A DNA stretch of 64,000 nucleotides from assembly GCA_002221725.1 (NCBI GenBank), contig NJFT01000005.1, positions 399,293 through 463,292 of the forward strand. The letters are read 5' to 3'. Positions 53,206 to 63,049 of the stretch are shown in pieces. The DNA is from Scedosporium boydii. Lineage: Eukaryota > Ascomycota > Sordariomycetes > Microascales > Microascaceae. How positions within the stretch are numbered: position 1 is the stretch's first letter; each line of letters opens with the position of its first letter. The notes under the pieces are model-generated. The model made no database searches, had not been told where the DNA came from, and saw only the letters and a program-made list of their open reading frames with translations. The position numbers and the translations under genes were made by a program.

Positions 53206-54414
53206 TCAAAGAGCAGACCTCCCCGAACTCCTCGCCAACTCCTTCAACATCTCAATAGTCCCCTCCTCCCTCTCCTTATACTCCCTAACCCTCTCCTCCC
53301 TCTCCGCCATCCTCGCCCTCCAAATCTCCTCCCGCCTCGCCTCCCTCTCCGACTTCTTCCTCTCCCGCACCTCCTTCTCCTTCTTCGCCGCCTCCAACGA
53401 ATCCTCCCCGCCCGCCCCCATCAACGTCCCCTCGTCCACCTCCCCTACGCCCGGCGACCTCTCTCTGAACTGCTTCATCTTCTCGTTCGTCTCGCGCTTC
53501 TTCTCGAGCTGCCGTTCGCGGCTCCCCGGGTCGGCGCGGGGCACGAGTTCTTCGAGGCGCTCTTTTTGTTCGCGTCGGTCGAGTTTGCGCGCGTGGCGGA
53601 TGGAGGATATGCGGTCTGCGCGCTCTTGGGCCGATTCTTCGGCTGCTAGCTCGTCGCGGATCTTGAGGTCTTCGAGGTGCGGCGTCGCCGCTGTATGTCT
53701 CGCACCGGAACGGTAGTATGAAGGTGGTAAAGCGGGCCCGATATCCGAATCTGAATTCGAGTCTCCATCTTCCTCCTCCACGCGTCTCTCGACACTCTCA
53801 TCCTCTACCCTCCGTCGCTCGTCCTCGTCCCTCCCACGATGACGACCCCCTCTCCTAGACTCAGTAACTCGCTCCGCCTCCTCCTCCCCCTCATCTCCAT
53901 ACCCAGCCTCCGCCTCCCTCGCAACCTCAAAAATCCCCGGATCATACCACCCCTCCGCCAACTCCCCCTTATTCCACTTCCCCAAAAAACTCTTCCACCG
54001 GCCCCTCAACTCCCTCTCCTCCATGCCCCTCGCGTCCCTCTGCTTCTGTATCCGGAGATAATACCCCAGCAGCGGCCTGAACCCTTCGAAATCCCCCTTG
54101 ACTAACCTCCGCGCCCCGAACGGTAACTTCACATCCCCCGACTGCCCTTCGTCTACCCTCTTCCGATGACGGCGACGATCCTCGTCGCCTCCCCGAGGTG
54201 ACCTCTTCCGCTTGTGACGTTCCTCGCTTCGTCGCCTCTCATCGCGGTAGGAACTTTGCCGCGCGCTTCGCTCCGGCGACCTCGAGCGCCGCGTTCTTTG
54301 CTCTCGGTGGCGGTGGGGTCGCGGTGATCTGGATCTGGACCCTGGTCGCGTGCTGCCATTCCTTGGACTGGAGCTGTCGGCCGATGACCGACATTGGCGC
54401 CGAGATGATTCCAT
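53206..54414 (-). CDS. Conserved RS/RE-rich nuclear protein (often called HEL117-like)
   Basis: Single exon, 402 residues from ATG 54414 (MESSRRQCRSSADSS). The first ~95 residues are Arg/Ser-rich (RSRSPRPHRHREQRTRRSRS), like splicing-associated proteins. A folded-looking segment (about 97-175) has LPFGARRLVKGDFEGFRPLL, GYYLRIQKQRDARGMEEREL and GKWNKGELAEGWYDPGIFEV. The C-terminal ~200 residues are a charged helical Glu/Arg/Lys-rich stretch, with IGPALPPSYYRSGARHTAAT and a predicted coiled coil near the end. Fungal genomes carry it under the label 'RNA helicase HEL117', though no helicase motif is visible. A nuclear RNA-processing role is an inference from the RS domain. Confidence 0.7.
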   Translation of the reverse strand: MESSRRQCRSSADSSSPRNGSTRPGSRSRSPRPHRHREQRTRRSRSPERSARQSSYRDERRRSEERHKRKRSPRGGDEDRRRHRKRVDEGQSGDVKLPFGARRLVKGDFEGFRPLLGYYLRIQKQRDARGMEERELRGRWKSFLGKWNKGELAEGWYDPGIFEVAREAEAGYGDEGEEEAERVTESRRGGRHRGRDEDERRRVEDESVERRVEEEDGDSNSDSDIGPALPPSYYRSGARHTAATPHLEDLKIRDELAAEESAQERADRISSIRHARKLDRREQKERLEELVPRADPGSRERQLEKKRETNEKMKQFRERSPGVGEVDEGTLMGAGGEDSLEAAKKEKEVRERKKSEREARREEIWRARMAEREERVREYKEREEGTIEMLKELARSSGRSAL

Positions 54415-55154
54415 CAATATCGGTAGAAATGAAGTATATTGCTGACGATATAATGTTTGAGCGAATAGGAATCAATTTTGCGTGCTTTATTTTTTCCTCT
54501 TTTTTCTTCAGCCTGGAATTTGTCCAGAGATCGGAAGGTGAGAGAGTGACACAAGTTCTGAGATGGCGCTTTGGGGATATACATCTATTATAAAGATGTA
54601 TCTTGGTAAATGAATAACCGGGTTAGATCGCCTACAGTAATATATCTGTGATCCCTTAAATTCAACACCACTCCTACAATGATTATCAGCAGCTTCAGCG
54701 TCACCTATAACAAAGTCGTATGGAAAATATATACTTGTATATAATTTGAGTATAGATTTTCCTAAGAATATCGTACCCGGGCTCGTAGAGCCTCTATATG
54801 CTCATGCCTGCCCCAATAGTCCTTGCCAAGTACCCCTAAAACGCAAACTATGCTATTGATCCTTTCCATTTCTCCCAATGGTTTCCTGACAAGCTCCTAA
54901 GGAATCTCCTAATTGTGGGTATCTCTTTTTTTCATGAAGCAAGAATGTCATCCAAGTCATAGTGAGTAAAAATGAAGCGTACAACTGCCGCCTTCCGTAC
55001 ACGAAATGTTTGGGGGGACATTCGTCATCACGACCAGTTTTACTCTTACAGAAGGTGTCGCCATATATCCCATGGCGGAGAAAACTCCATTCCACCCACC
55101 CATCCATCCAAAAAAGAAAGAAAGAGAGGAAAAAAATGAAGGGAAATTCTTTCT
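54415..55154. other. Intergenic region upstream of the RS-rich gene
   Basis: This 740-base region lies between two minus-strand genes, AT-rich at 54580-54760. It holds the RS-rich gene's promoter and the 3' region of the copper-fist gene. No gene is seen. Confidence 0.5.
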
Positions 55155-57178
55155 TCAGGTACCTGACGGCGCCGACGAGTCTGGCAAGGGATTATTACCA
55201 TGCACCACGCACCCTAGACACTGGCAGTCGTCGCCACAGGGACATGATGCAGTATCTCCGACACAAGTGTCAGTGAGAGGATATGTAACAAAGAAGAAGT
55301 CGTTCGCGGAGAGGATTTCGTCGCTTGTCCCTGAGGCCGTGTCCGATGGGGTTTGGGGTGTTGGCGAAGCCTTGGGAGAGGTGACGGCGCCTGGTCCTGT
55401 GGCCGCAGTTGTAATTGCCGACACCGGCCCGGTCACCGACGTGTTTCCATTTCCGTTGAGCCCTTCAACATGATGGGCAGCGAGAACCGGACTTGCAGAT
55501 GAAGAACCATTCGTATTACCGTTGCCGCAACAGCTACTCTCGGTCCTAGTGTTGCCAAGAGGGCTAGGGTGTCCGCCATTTATAGGGGGAAGTTCGCCGA
55601 CCTGGGGTGGAGGTTGCGGGGCCTGGGGGGCCTGCGTAGCTATAGGTGAGCTCATGCCATTAGCCCAAGAATCTTCCATCATCAGATTCCAAGCCGATCG
55701 GACGTAGTTTTGAGTTGCGTCATTGTATGGATGGGCAGCACAGCCAATACACTGGCAACCATCTCCGCAGGTACAAACGTGGGAGGTTCCAATCGTGGGC
55801 GTGCTAGGAGCAGGGCTAGTCATGTAGCCGATATTTGGTGGTCCCATTGGATTCGGACTGCCTAGTCCTTGCGCCATCATAGAATCCATTGCCTGTTTCC
55901 ATAGTTCAGGCAGCAAGGGCTGGAGATATGATCCATAGTGGGGTGGGTACGTAAATACTGTCGGATGAGGGTAGAAGTGCGCGAACGGCTGGCCCTGGGG
56001 GCCGACTCCCGGCATCACCATTCCGGGATTTGATTGTGGCACATGGGCAGTCTCCACAGGTTGCATCGACGCTGGCTGGGGAGTTGAGGAAGCAGATCCG
56101 CAGCAGGACCCCTTCTTCGGCATCACATCGTTGTTCGTACCCGAGCTTGTCCTCCTGTGTAACGTTGCCACATGGTTATTCCTGCCCTTAGAAATCGTTG
56201 TATGGGGAGTTTGGCCTGCGAGGAACGACTCGCTTGATATAGTACCCGAGTGGACCTCCGTGTGTATTGGCGCCATGTTGTGGTTTGATCCTGGAGGAGG
56301 CATCTGGTGGGGGAAGATCGGGTACATTATGTGATTCATGGCGCCCTGGCCGGGATGGTGTATTTGTCCGTAATGGCCATTCGACAAGTTCGGTATCGTT
56401 TGCATCACCGGGGTCCTGTTTGGAGTTTGTGATGGGCTTCTGGTGTCTAGAGAAGGCATAATGTTGACCTGGCTGAGGTCTATTCGGTTGAGAGTCGAGG
56501 GGTCTATCGATGCCTTTCTACTCTGGGGCTTCGGAGGCTTCTGAACGCGGAAGGATCCCGAACCTGAGGTGGTCTTTGCCGGCGACTTCGGAGGGGTCTC
56601 GCCCGGAGGCGAAGATTTGATTTTGGGAGAGGCGCTACCTCCTTTCGAGGAAGGTGGTTTGGACGCGCCGCATCGACATTGCTGTTTGCGAGGGATAGCT
56701 GCGGTCACGCCACCGGCGCAACCGCACTGACGAGAGGGAGGGTGAGGACATAAGCTCAGCGGCCTGCCAGGTTTCCGGACAGGCACCATGAGACGCTCGT
56801 TGGCATGATTACATTTCGTAGAACGATGGCCGCGAATGCATGGCTCGCTTCGTGGGCATAGAGGTTAGCATATGGAGGGCGGATCCGAGAAAACCCTTTC
56901 AAGCGTAACGCCACTTGGCATCGCCACTGAAAGCTGGGTGAGTTTCTTGCAAGTGCGAGGACCAGCTCTCGAGAGGCGCCTCGAGAGACGAAGAATTGGT
57001 GGTGAGGGGTGGAGAAGAGAAGCCCGACTATGCCTGCCTAGAAGACCGACGAGAGGGGGGAGGTAGCTGTGATTCGGTAAAGAGATTGAAGGAAGTCCAT
57101 GGATGGGGGCAACGGACTAAAGGAGCACTTGTGGGTAGCGACTCACCAGGCCATCTTTTGACCATTGATGATGGGCAT
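55155..57178 (-). CDS. Copper-fist transcription factor, Mac1/GRISEA type
   Basis: Two exons: a 32-base first exon (57178-57147) and 56847-55155, around a 299-nt intron (56848-57146). The product is 574 residues. Splicing completes the copper fist at residues 1-40: MPIINGQKMACEPCIRGHRS, TKCNHANERLMVPVRKPGRP. Zinc ligands are Cys11, Cys14, Cys23 and His25, and the (R/K)GRP minor-groove motif is at 37-40. Two Cys-rich copper-sensing motifs of the pattern CxCx3CxCx2Cx2H lie at 369-383 (CTCGDGCQCIGCAAH) and 546-560 (CPCGDDCQCLGCVVH), as in Mac1 and GRISEA. These activate copper uptake genes when copper is scarce. The middle is Pro/Ser/Asn-rich. Starting at the second exon's own ATG would lose the zinc ligands, so the tiny first exon is required. 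Confidence 0.92.
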
Positions 57179-60048
57179 TTTGTAGATAAGACGGTCCTCC
57201 GCAGTTTTCAGCTACATGTGTCGGATGTCGGAAAACGAAGCGAACGGATGACGTCCCAGAAGGTTTCGGCGACACGTAGGCAACCGCAACGAAGTATCGG
57301 GCGGAATACGTGTACACGGGAGGCAGCTCCCGGAGCCCGGAAATCGGATCGGCGCGTCTAGTTTCCGCCTTCACTTTGCGCCTCACGAGGGCAAGACATC
57401 AAGCGGTCAAGAAGGTACGGGGACCAAAGGAAAAAGGAGGACTGGAGGTACCTTTGTTCGATGTCTCTCTGTTCTGCAAGACCAAACCCTGTGAAAGGCG
57501 CAAGGCCAAGCAATCAAGAGAGGGGAACAAGGTAAGACGTGCTAGGAGGGAGGGCTAGATCAAAGCTGGAGCCCCGCCTGTCCAATCCTGGCAAGGCAAA
57601 GGAATGTTGGTTGCTCTGTTGCGAGAGAAGAGAATGATAGTCGCAGGAGGAGGGTAACGCGCGCGAGGCAAAGCTAGTCGAACTATGGAAGCAGTGGAGT
57701 GGTGGAGGAATTGGAGGCGGATGGAGAAAACTTGCGCAAATGCAAATCCAACCGGGTGTGTCGAAGTAGGATAATGTGCTCACCCACGTTTTCGCCTGCA
57801 CGATGACCACTACATGCGAAGGAAAGCGAACCGAAAACGGTAACTTTGTGGAAGAGTGCGTAGAAGAGGCGAAAGGCGCGGTTGTGGTGGTCCCACAGGA
57901 AGAACCACTTAATGAAGCGACTCGATTGCTGGGTCAGACAAAGGATTGATGTGTCCAGACTTTGACGTCGCTGGTTTATTTAACACCGAAGACAGGTCGA
58001 GATTCTAAGTCTGGAACTGGCAAGTCTCGAAACACAATCAACAAAGTAATGAACCGGACGGAACGCGAATGCGGCCGCGGGTACTCTAATATTAACAGGA
58101 GCAGGGACGGACAGGGCCCGCTATTGTCCAACACTGGAGAGACTCTTGCTCAAATTTGTTCACCATAGTGGGGTGGATGTTAGTAATGTTTTGGGGGGGA
58201 AAGAGAGGGGGACGTTGGGGGGCGGCCTGGAGACTTGGAGGCTGCCAGGCGAAGTACGAACAAGGAAACTACTTCGTCCACTACTTCGCTGGACCTGACA
58301 CTGAGGTGGTCTGGATCGGTCTGGAGACCCGCACTATATGGCAACGGAAACAAGCCCGCGTCTGCGCCTGAAAGGTGCCACCAAGTTTATCACGTTCTCG
58401 CGAGACCTGAGATTGCTTTGTCCCCCTCTCCTGCCTAGTCTACGATTCTTGGGTGGGGGTAGCCTGAAGCTATCATCGAGAGCAGGAAGGACCGGAGCTC
58501 AGACTTGTCAATTGATCACTGCCGGTCGACGGTCGTACTTGCCCGGCCGATGACTTGGTGCACCTGAAGCCCCGAATGATATCGATCGCGGTACGAGAAC
58601 TTAGCACGGACAGCCTCCTAATGTTCCTTTCACTAATACGACGAACAACAAGAGGCTCGCTTCCAATTGTTGGTCTTCCCGTTGCATGCCAAGTTCCAAT
58701 CTTCCTTCCTCTGACTGCATATCTCGGTATTCGACATTAGCGCATCTCCCATTCGCTGTTTCCAGTTGGTTGCATCTCTGTAGTGTGGTTCTCGTCTTCT
58801 GTCAAGCCAAGCTGTCAAGAGCTGCAGCGAAGAGGCATCATGTCAAGCTGCCCCCCAATGACATTAACCCCGAAGAAGGCACAATCACGCTCCCCTCAAA
58901 ATTCCAAGATGCGACGCCATCCATAAACATCACAATGGCTCGATTCTGTCCCCCCTCCCCTCTCCTTCCTATTCCCAACGCGGTAGTAGAGCAGCAAGTC
59001 GCAGTGGAGGCATCCGGGTGGGTACAACGAAACATTTCGTAGCGGACACTGTTTAGGCATGTGCTCTGTGCGGGATCGGAAAAGCTTTTCCCACACCCCC
59101 AAAAACCAGCCCACCCATGATGAGCAAGTTTTCATTGGTCGGATTTCCAACAGGGCTTCCTTCCCTGTGCCTTGGGCCTTGGCTCAATCCTCCAATGAGC
59201 CGTGTTAGTCAGATCTACAAGTCCAAGTCCACCACGACGTCTGACTTCGTACAGGTGGTATTTTTCTTGGTACGTCACGGCTGTATGGTCACGCATAATT
59301 TGGTTAATATTGGTGAGATGTACACAGAAACAAGGCTGGATCAATGTTTTTCTTCCACCCTCTCCACAGATGTTGTTTATGGGGATAAAGTAATCCACTC
59401 CAGTATAACCTGTAGGAAGAAGGGCCCGTCTTTACAAGGACGCGCGGAGATGTGACTTTGTGGATGACATGCGGTGCAACACACTTCGATATTAATGCCA
59501 GAAACGGACATGAATCCGGTAGAATGGTCCCGGGGTCCTGCGTGCGATCAGCGCTTCACAGAAAGACGCATGGCCTGTGGGTTGATTGTCATCGGAAAGC
59601 TCATGTGAAGTTTTCCCCGTGATAACTAGTAGAGATCGACGACGACCAGATCGAGAGAATATCTAGACATTGGGTATGATCTCCCCAAGCTAAAAAGAGA
59701 ACCTTGGCAGCATCGAGGAAACCACCCTTCACATCGAAGAATAGAGGCCCAAGTCCCGAACCATCTTAACAGTCCCAAATTATGACTACCTAAACACCCC
59801 CGATCCAGGACATGCCTCCCTCCACCTCGCCTCGTCTTAGTTTAGCCCGAGTAAACTAGGAACCTCGAACCGGGGGTCTCCCCACGTTTCCACCCGCGGC
59901 TGCCCTCCATCGCAATACTATATGTCATGTCAACCCCTCACCAAGTACGAAGTACCAGACGTGGACACGGCACGTTTGTGTTCAGACCCTCCTGCACAGC
60001 TGGTAATTTTTTTTTCTTTTTTTTTGGGCTCCGCCAAGTCCGTCCCGA
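57179..60048. other. Intergenic region between copper-fist and SR140-like genes
   Basis: This 2.87 kb region holds the promoter of the copper-fist gene (about 57180-57950) and the 3' region of the SR140-like gene. TACGAAGTA occurs at 59946, and related broken copies lie around 58254 and 59242. Overlapping short frames are not supported. Confidence 0.5.
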
Positions 60049-62523
60049 CTATTCCGACTCGCCCGAGTCTGCAAACATGTCCACGGCTTTTATTCGATTT
60101 CTCGCCGTCCGACCCGTTGGTTTCGACGATAACTGGAGTGACCCAACAGCTGCACGCTCTCCCTCCTGCGCATCCGTCGGCTTGGGACCCTGAGTTTCTA
60201 TAGGTTCGCCGGCCACGTCGTCTTCTTCCATCAGTACATCCTCGACGTCCTCTTCGCTCATAGGTTCGCCCTCGACATCGTCTTCGGCCATTGGTTCGCC
60301 TTCCACATCATCGTCACCCAGAGGCTCTCCTTCCACGTCGTCCTCGTCGCCCATAGGTTCACCCTGTACATCATCATCCTCTTCCATCGGCTCGCCATCG
60401 ACATCTTCGCCCGCTTCCTCTTTGCCTAGCGGCAACGGCTCCGTCGTCTCCGTAGATTTGTTTGACGCTTCAACCGGTTTCCATTTGCCTTGCTTGGCCT
60501 CAGTAGTTTCGACCTCCTGTAGGTTCCGTAGCTCGGGCGGGTCCTCAAAGTTGCGCACGAATAACTCTTGGCTATCGGCCGTGAACACGCACCATCCCTC
60601 CCAGAGGTTGAGGATTAAGCTGACGCTGCGCTTCCACTTGTCCGCCCTCAGCCGGCCCCATCCGTTCTTGTGCGCCATCATGCCCAGCTTCTCGAACGTC
60701 TTGCGTTCCCTGAGGGCCGTCTCGAAGAGTTGCCGGAATCTCCACGCGTGGCGCACGCCGCTCGTGGACGAGGATGACAAGATGTCGCTTACGGCGTAAA
60801 GGCCGACGAGCTTGGATCCGCTGTCGTCGTTCCCTTCATTCCCACCCTTGCCATCCTCGGCCTCGGGGCTTGAATCCCTCTCTCTGCCGCCATTTTTCCG
60901 TTGAGGGTTCGCCCTCGTGGTGGCGAACGGCTTGTCTATGTTGGAGACTATCATGTCCACTACCTCATCTGCTCCCCGACTCGCATGTGTGATTGCGAAT
61001 GCCGTGATTCTCGCAACATCTCCTTTTCGTATTCTTGATAGCGTTGTCGGTAACCGTGATAACAAGTGCGCGAGCCTCGCCTTTTCTAGCGGGTTGAGAA
61101 ATGTCTTCTCGATCTCATTCCCCGGCCCATCCCGGTTCCCATCGTTTTCCCAGCCTTCATCGTCAGTAGAATGATAGTCGGGATCTGACGCGAGCTCGTC
61201 AATCTCGATAGTGTACTCGAACGGTAGCCCCTTTCCTGGCTCTTTCCACGCATGGCTGTCCTCGAAAATAGGGTAGTATTTCTGTCGTCGCGGAACTGAT
61301 GCCGAACCCGTCACGACTTGCCACAGCTTCCACCTATACCACACGCCGGCCTCCCCCCGCGCGTTCCAGAGCCAAGCCCACTTCTCCTCCCGCTGTACAT
61401 CCGGGCGGGACATTAGCAGCGCCTCAAACTCCGGACCGTGTTCAAGGAGCCCCTCTATCACCATGTTGATCATTTGTACCGTTTTTATATCCTGGGGAGG
61501 CTGAACAGGAACGTGCATGAGGTTGCTTCGGTTAATCGAGCTTGGCGGGCCGTAAGACGTAGGCGGCGCAAACCCGCGATGGTGGAATCCACCATGGTGA
61601 GATGAGTTGTTCCCTTGGGAGATGGGTTTCGCGCCGAACGGTTGGGACGAGGACGTAGTCGTGTTCATTAAAGAAGTCGCCGTCGAGGCAGCCACTGCTG
61701 AGGACAGATGGCGGTGGATCGAGAGATAGTAGCCAAAGCCCAGGTACCGATTCTGGAGCTGGCTAACCACGGCATCGATTTCCGCCGCGGGCGTCTCCTG
61801 CGACAGCGTAACGATAGCGACGGTAGCTTTCCTTTCCGTAGCATTCTTCGCCGTACCAGGCAATATCTTCACGCCTTCCACTGCAAGACTTCCGGGTATC
61901 AAAGCCTTGATGGCCGCGGGCGAGATCCCCGGAGGCAGCTGCGAAAGCTGTAAAGTCGGCTTCGCCACCAACTCCTCCTCCCTCCTTGAGCTTCCCTCCA
62001 TCTCCTCCTCCTCATCGCTAGCGTTAAACGCCCGCGCGATAGACTTCGTAGCGGCCGTGCCTTCTTCCTCGTACCCCAACACCCCTCTATCGCCCTTCTC
62101 CCAGGCTCTAGGCGCATCCTTCTGAAATGCTTCAAAAGCCCTCTTCTTCCCAAACCCCGTAGGCGCCGGTCCCAGAGAACCCGGTCCACTCTTTAGCCCA
62201 GACCCGGACTGCACAAAATGTCGTCTCCCTGCTGCTCCGCCTCCTACCATCGGCGGCTTTCCAGCACCCGGCCGGCCACCGCCGCCGAACGCGCCACCTC
62301 TCGAATGCCGTTGGAATCTCCCGCCCGCGGAGTCATCGTCGTCGCCGGAATTGTGGTCAAAGCTCTTGACGAAGTCCTCGAATACGGCTGCGGTCTCGGC
62401 GGCTTCGCGGGCGCGCTTGGCTTCGGCTTCGGCTTTTTGTTTCTCGAAGGCGGATTTTCGGGAGGGTTTTTGGAGCTTCGAGTCGGTCGGGAAGCCGTCG
62501 CCGGGAGGCTTTCGGAAGGACAT
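60049..62523 (-). CDS. U2 snRNP-associated SURP protein (SR140-like)
   Basis: Single exon, 824 residues. The order RRM, SURP, CID matches SR140/U2SURP, a U2 snRNP-linked splicing protein. The RRM is about 188-275 (PTLQLSQLPPGISPAAIKAL, ATVAIVTLSQETP, RYLGFGYYLSIHR). The SURP-like segment is about 347-405 (KTVQMINMVIEGLLEHGPEF, WAWLWNARGEAGVWYRWKL). The CID-like helical domain is about 475-650 (NPLEKARLAHLLSRLPTTLS, WRFRQLFETALRERKTFEKL). The N-terminal ~185 residues are disordered, with an acidic EEEEME patch. The C-terminus carries seven degenerate DDVEGEPM-type acidic repeats (about 707-775), coded at 60199-60405. It ends in a basic-acidic tail (NRIKAVDMFADSGESE). Confidence 0.85.
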   Translation of the reverse strand: MSFRKPPGDGFPTDSKLQKPSRKSAFEKQKAEAEAKRAREAAETAAVFEDFVKSFDHNSGDDDDSAGGRFQRHSRGGAFGGGGRPGAGKPPMVGGGAAGRRHFVQSGSGLKSGPGSLGPAPTGFGKKRAFEAFQKDAPRAWEKGDRGVLGYEEEGTAATKSIARAFNASDEEEEMEGSSRREEELVAKPTLQLSQLPPGISPAAIKALIPGSLAVEGVKILPGTAKNATERKATVAIVTLSQETPAAEIDAVVSQLQNRYLGFGYYLSIHRHLSSAVAASTATSLMNTTTSSSQPFGAKPISQGNNSSHHGGFHHRGFAPPTSYGPPSSINRSNLMHVPVQPPQDIKTVQMINMVIEGLLEHGPEFEALLMSRPDVQREEKWAWLWNARGEAGVWYRWKLWQVVTGSASVPRRQKYYPIFEDSHAWKEPGKGLPFEYTIEIDELASDPDYHSTDDEGWENDGNRDGPGNEIEKTFLNPLEKARLAHLLSRLPTTLSRIRKGDVARITAFAITHASRGADEVVDMIVSNIDKPFATTRANPQRKNGGRERDSSPEAEDGKGGNEGNDDSGSKLVGLYAVSDILSSSSTSGVRHAWRFRQLFETALRERKTFEKLGMMAHKNGWGRLRADKWKRSVSLILNLWEGWCVFTADSQELFVRNFEDPPELRNLQEVETTEAKQGKWKPVEASNKSTETTEPLPLGKEEAGEDVDGEPMEEDDDVQGEPMGDEDDVEGEPLGDDDVEGEPMAEDDVEGEPMSEEDVEDVLMEEDDVAGEPIETQGPKPTDAQEGERAAVGSLQLSSKPTGRTARNRIKAVDMFADSGESE
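60199..60405 (-). repeat. Acidic tandem repeat in the SR140-like gene
   Basis: Seven consecutive copies of a 9-11-residue unit of type DDVEGEPM (residues 707-775). The sixth is degenerate (DVEDVLME). Unit length varies by one or two codons, typical of slippage-prone repeats. Confidence 0.8.
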
Positions 62524-63049
62524 TTTTTATATCTCCTTTGTTGTCTCTGGTGACAGGAGAGTTTGGACACTGAAATTAGAGATGGAGGGAGGATTGATGG
62601 AATGGTGTCGCAGAGTCGAAAGCCAGCATGTGGTCCAGATGTGGCTCGTGCTTACTAGGGGGCAAGCTCGCATCACGGTTAAATGAATACAGCTCAGTAT
62701 CTACATACACAGGATATAAGCCTTAACCTCCTCGCCATACATGGAGAATCAGGAGTTCTCACAAATCATTCCCAGTATCATTGATGGACCAGTTGATGGA
62801 ACAGTGAAGCGTCGAACCTTATTCGCGGCAACCAGCCCACAGATTTCCGACCAAGTAGCACCCACCAAGACTCCGATAGCGCCATGATCATCAGAGCGCT
62901 TGGAAAGAGTAAACCAGTTCTTGACTCTTTTCCTTCTCTGGCTTTGTGCCCATTCTAGACAGTATCTCAGCGATGTAATTCATAAAATATTCTATCAAAT
63001 ATATGAGCGTCATACACATTTCCTCTTAAGGATAAGCCAGTCTCGACAG
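62524..63049. other. Intergenic region SR140-like / FAD oxidase
   Basis: This 526-base region upstream of the SR140-like start and downstream of the FAD oxidase stop has no supported gene. Confidence 0.5.
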
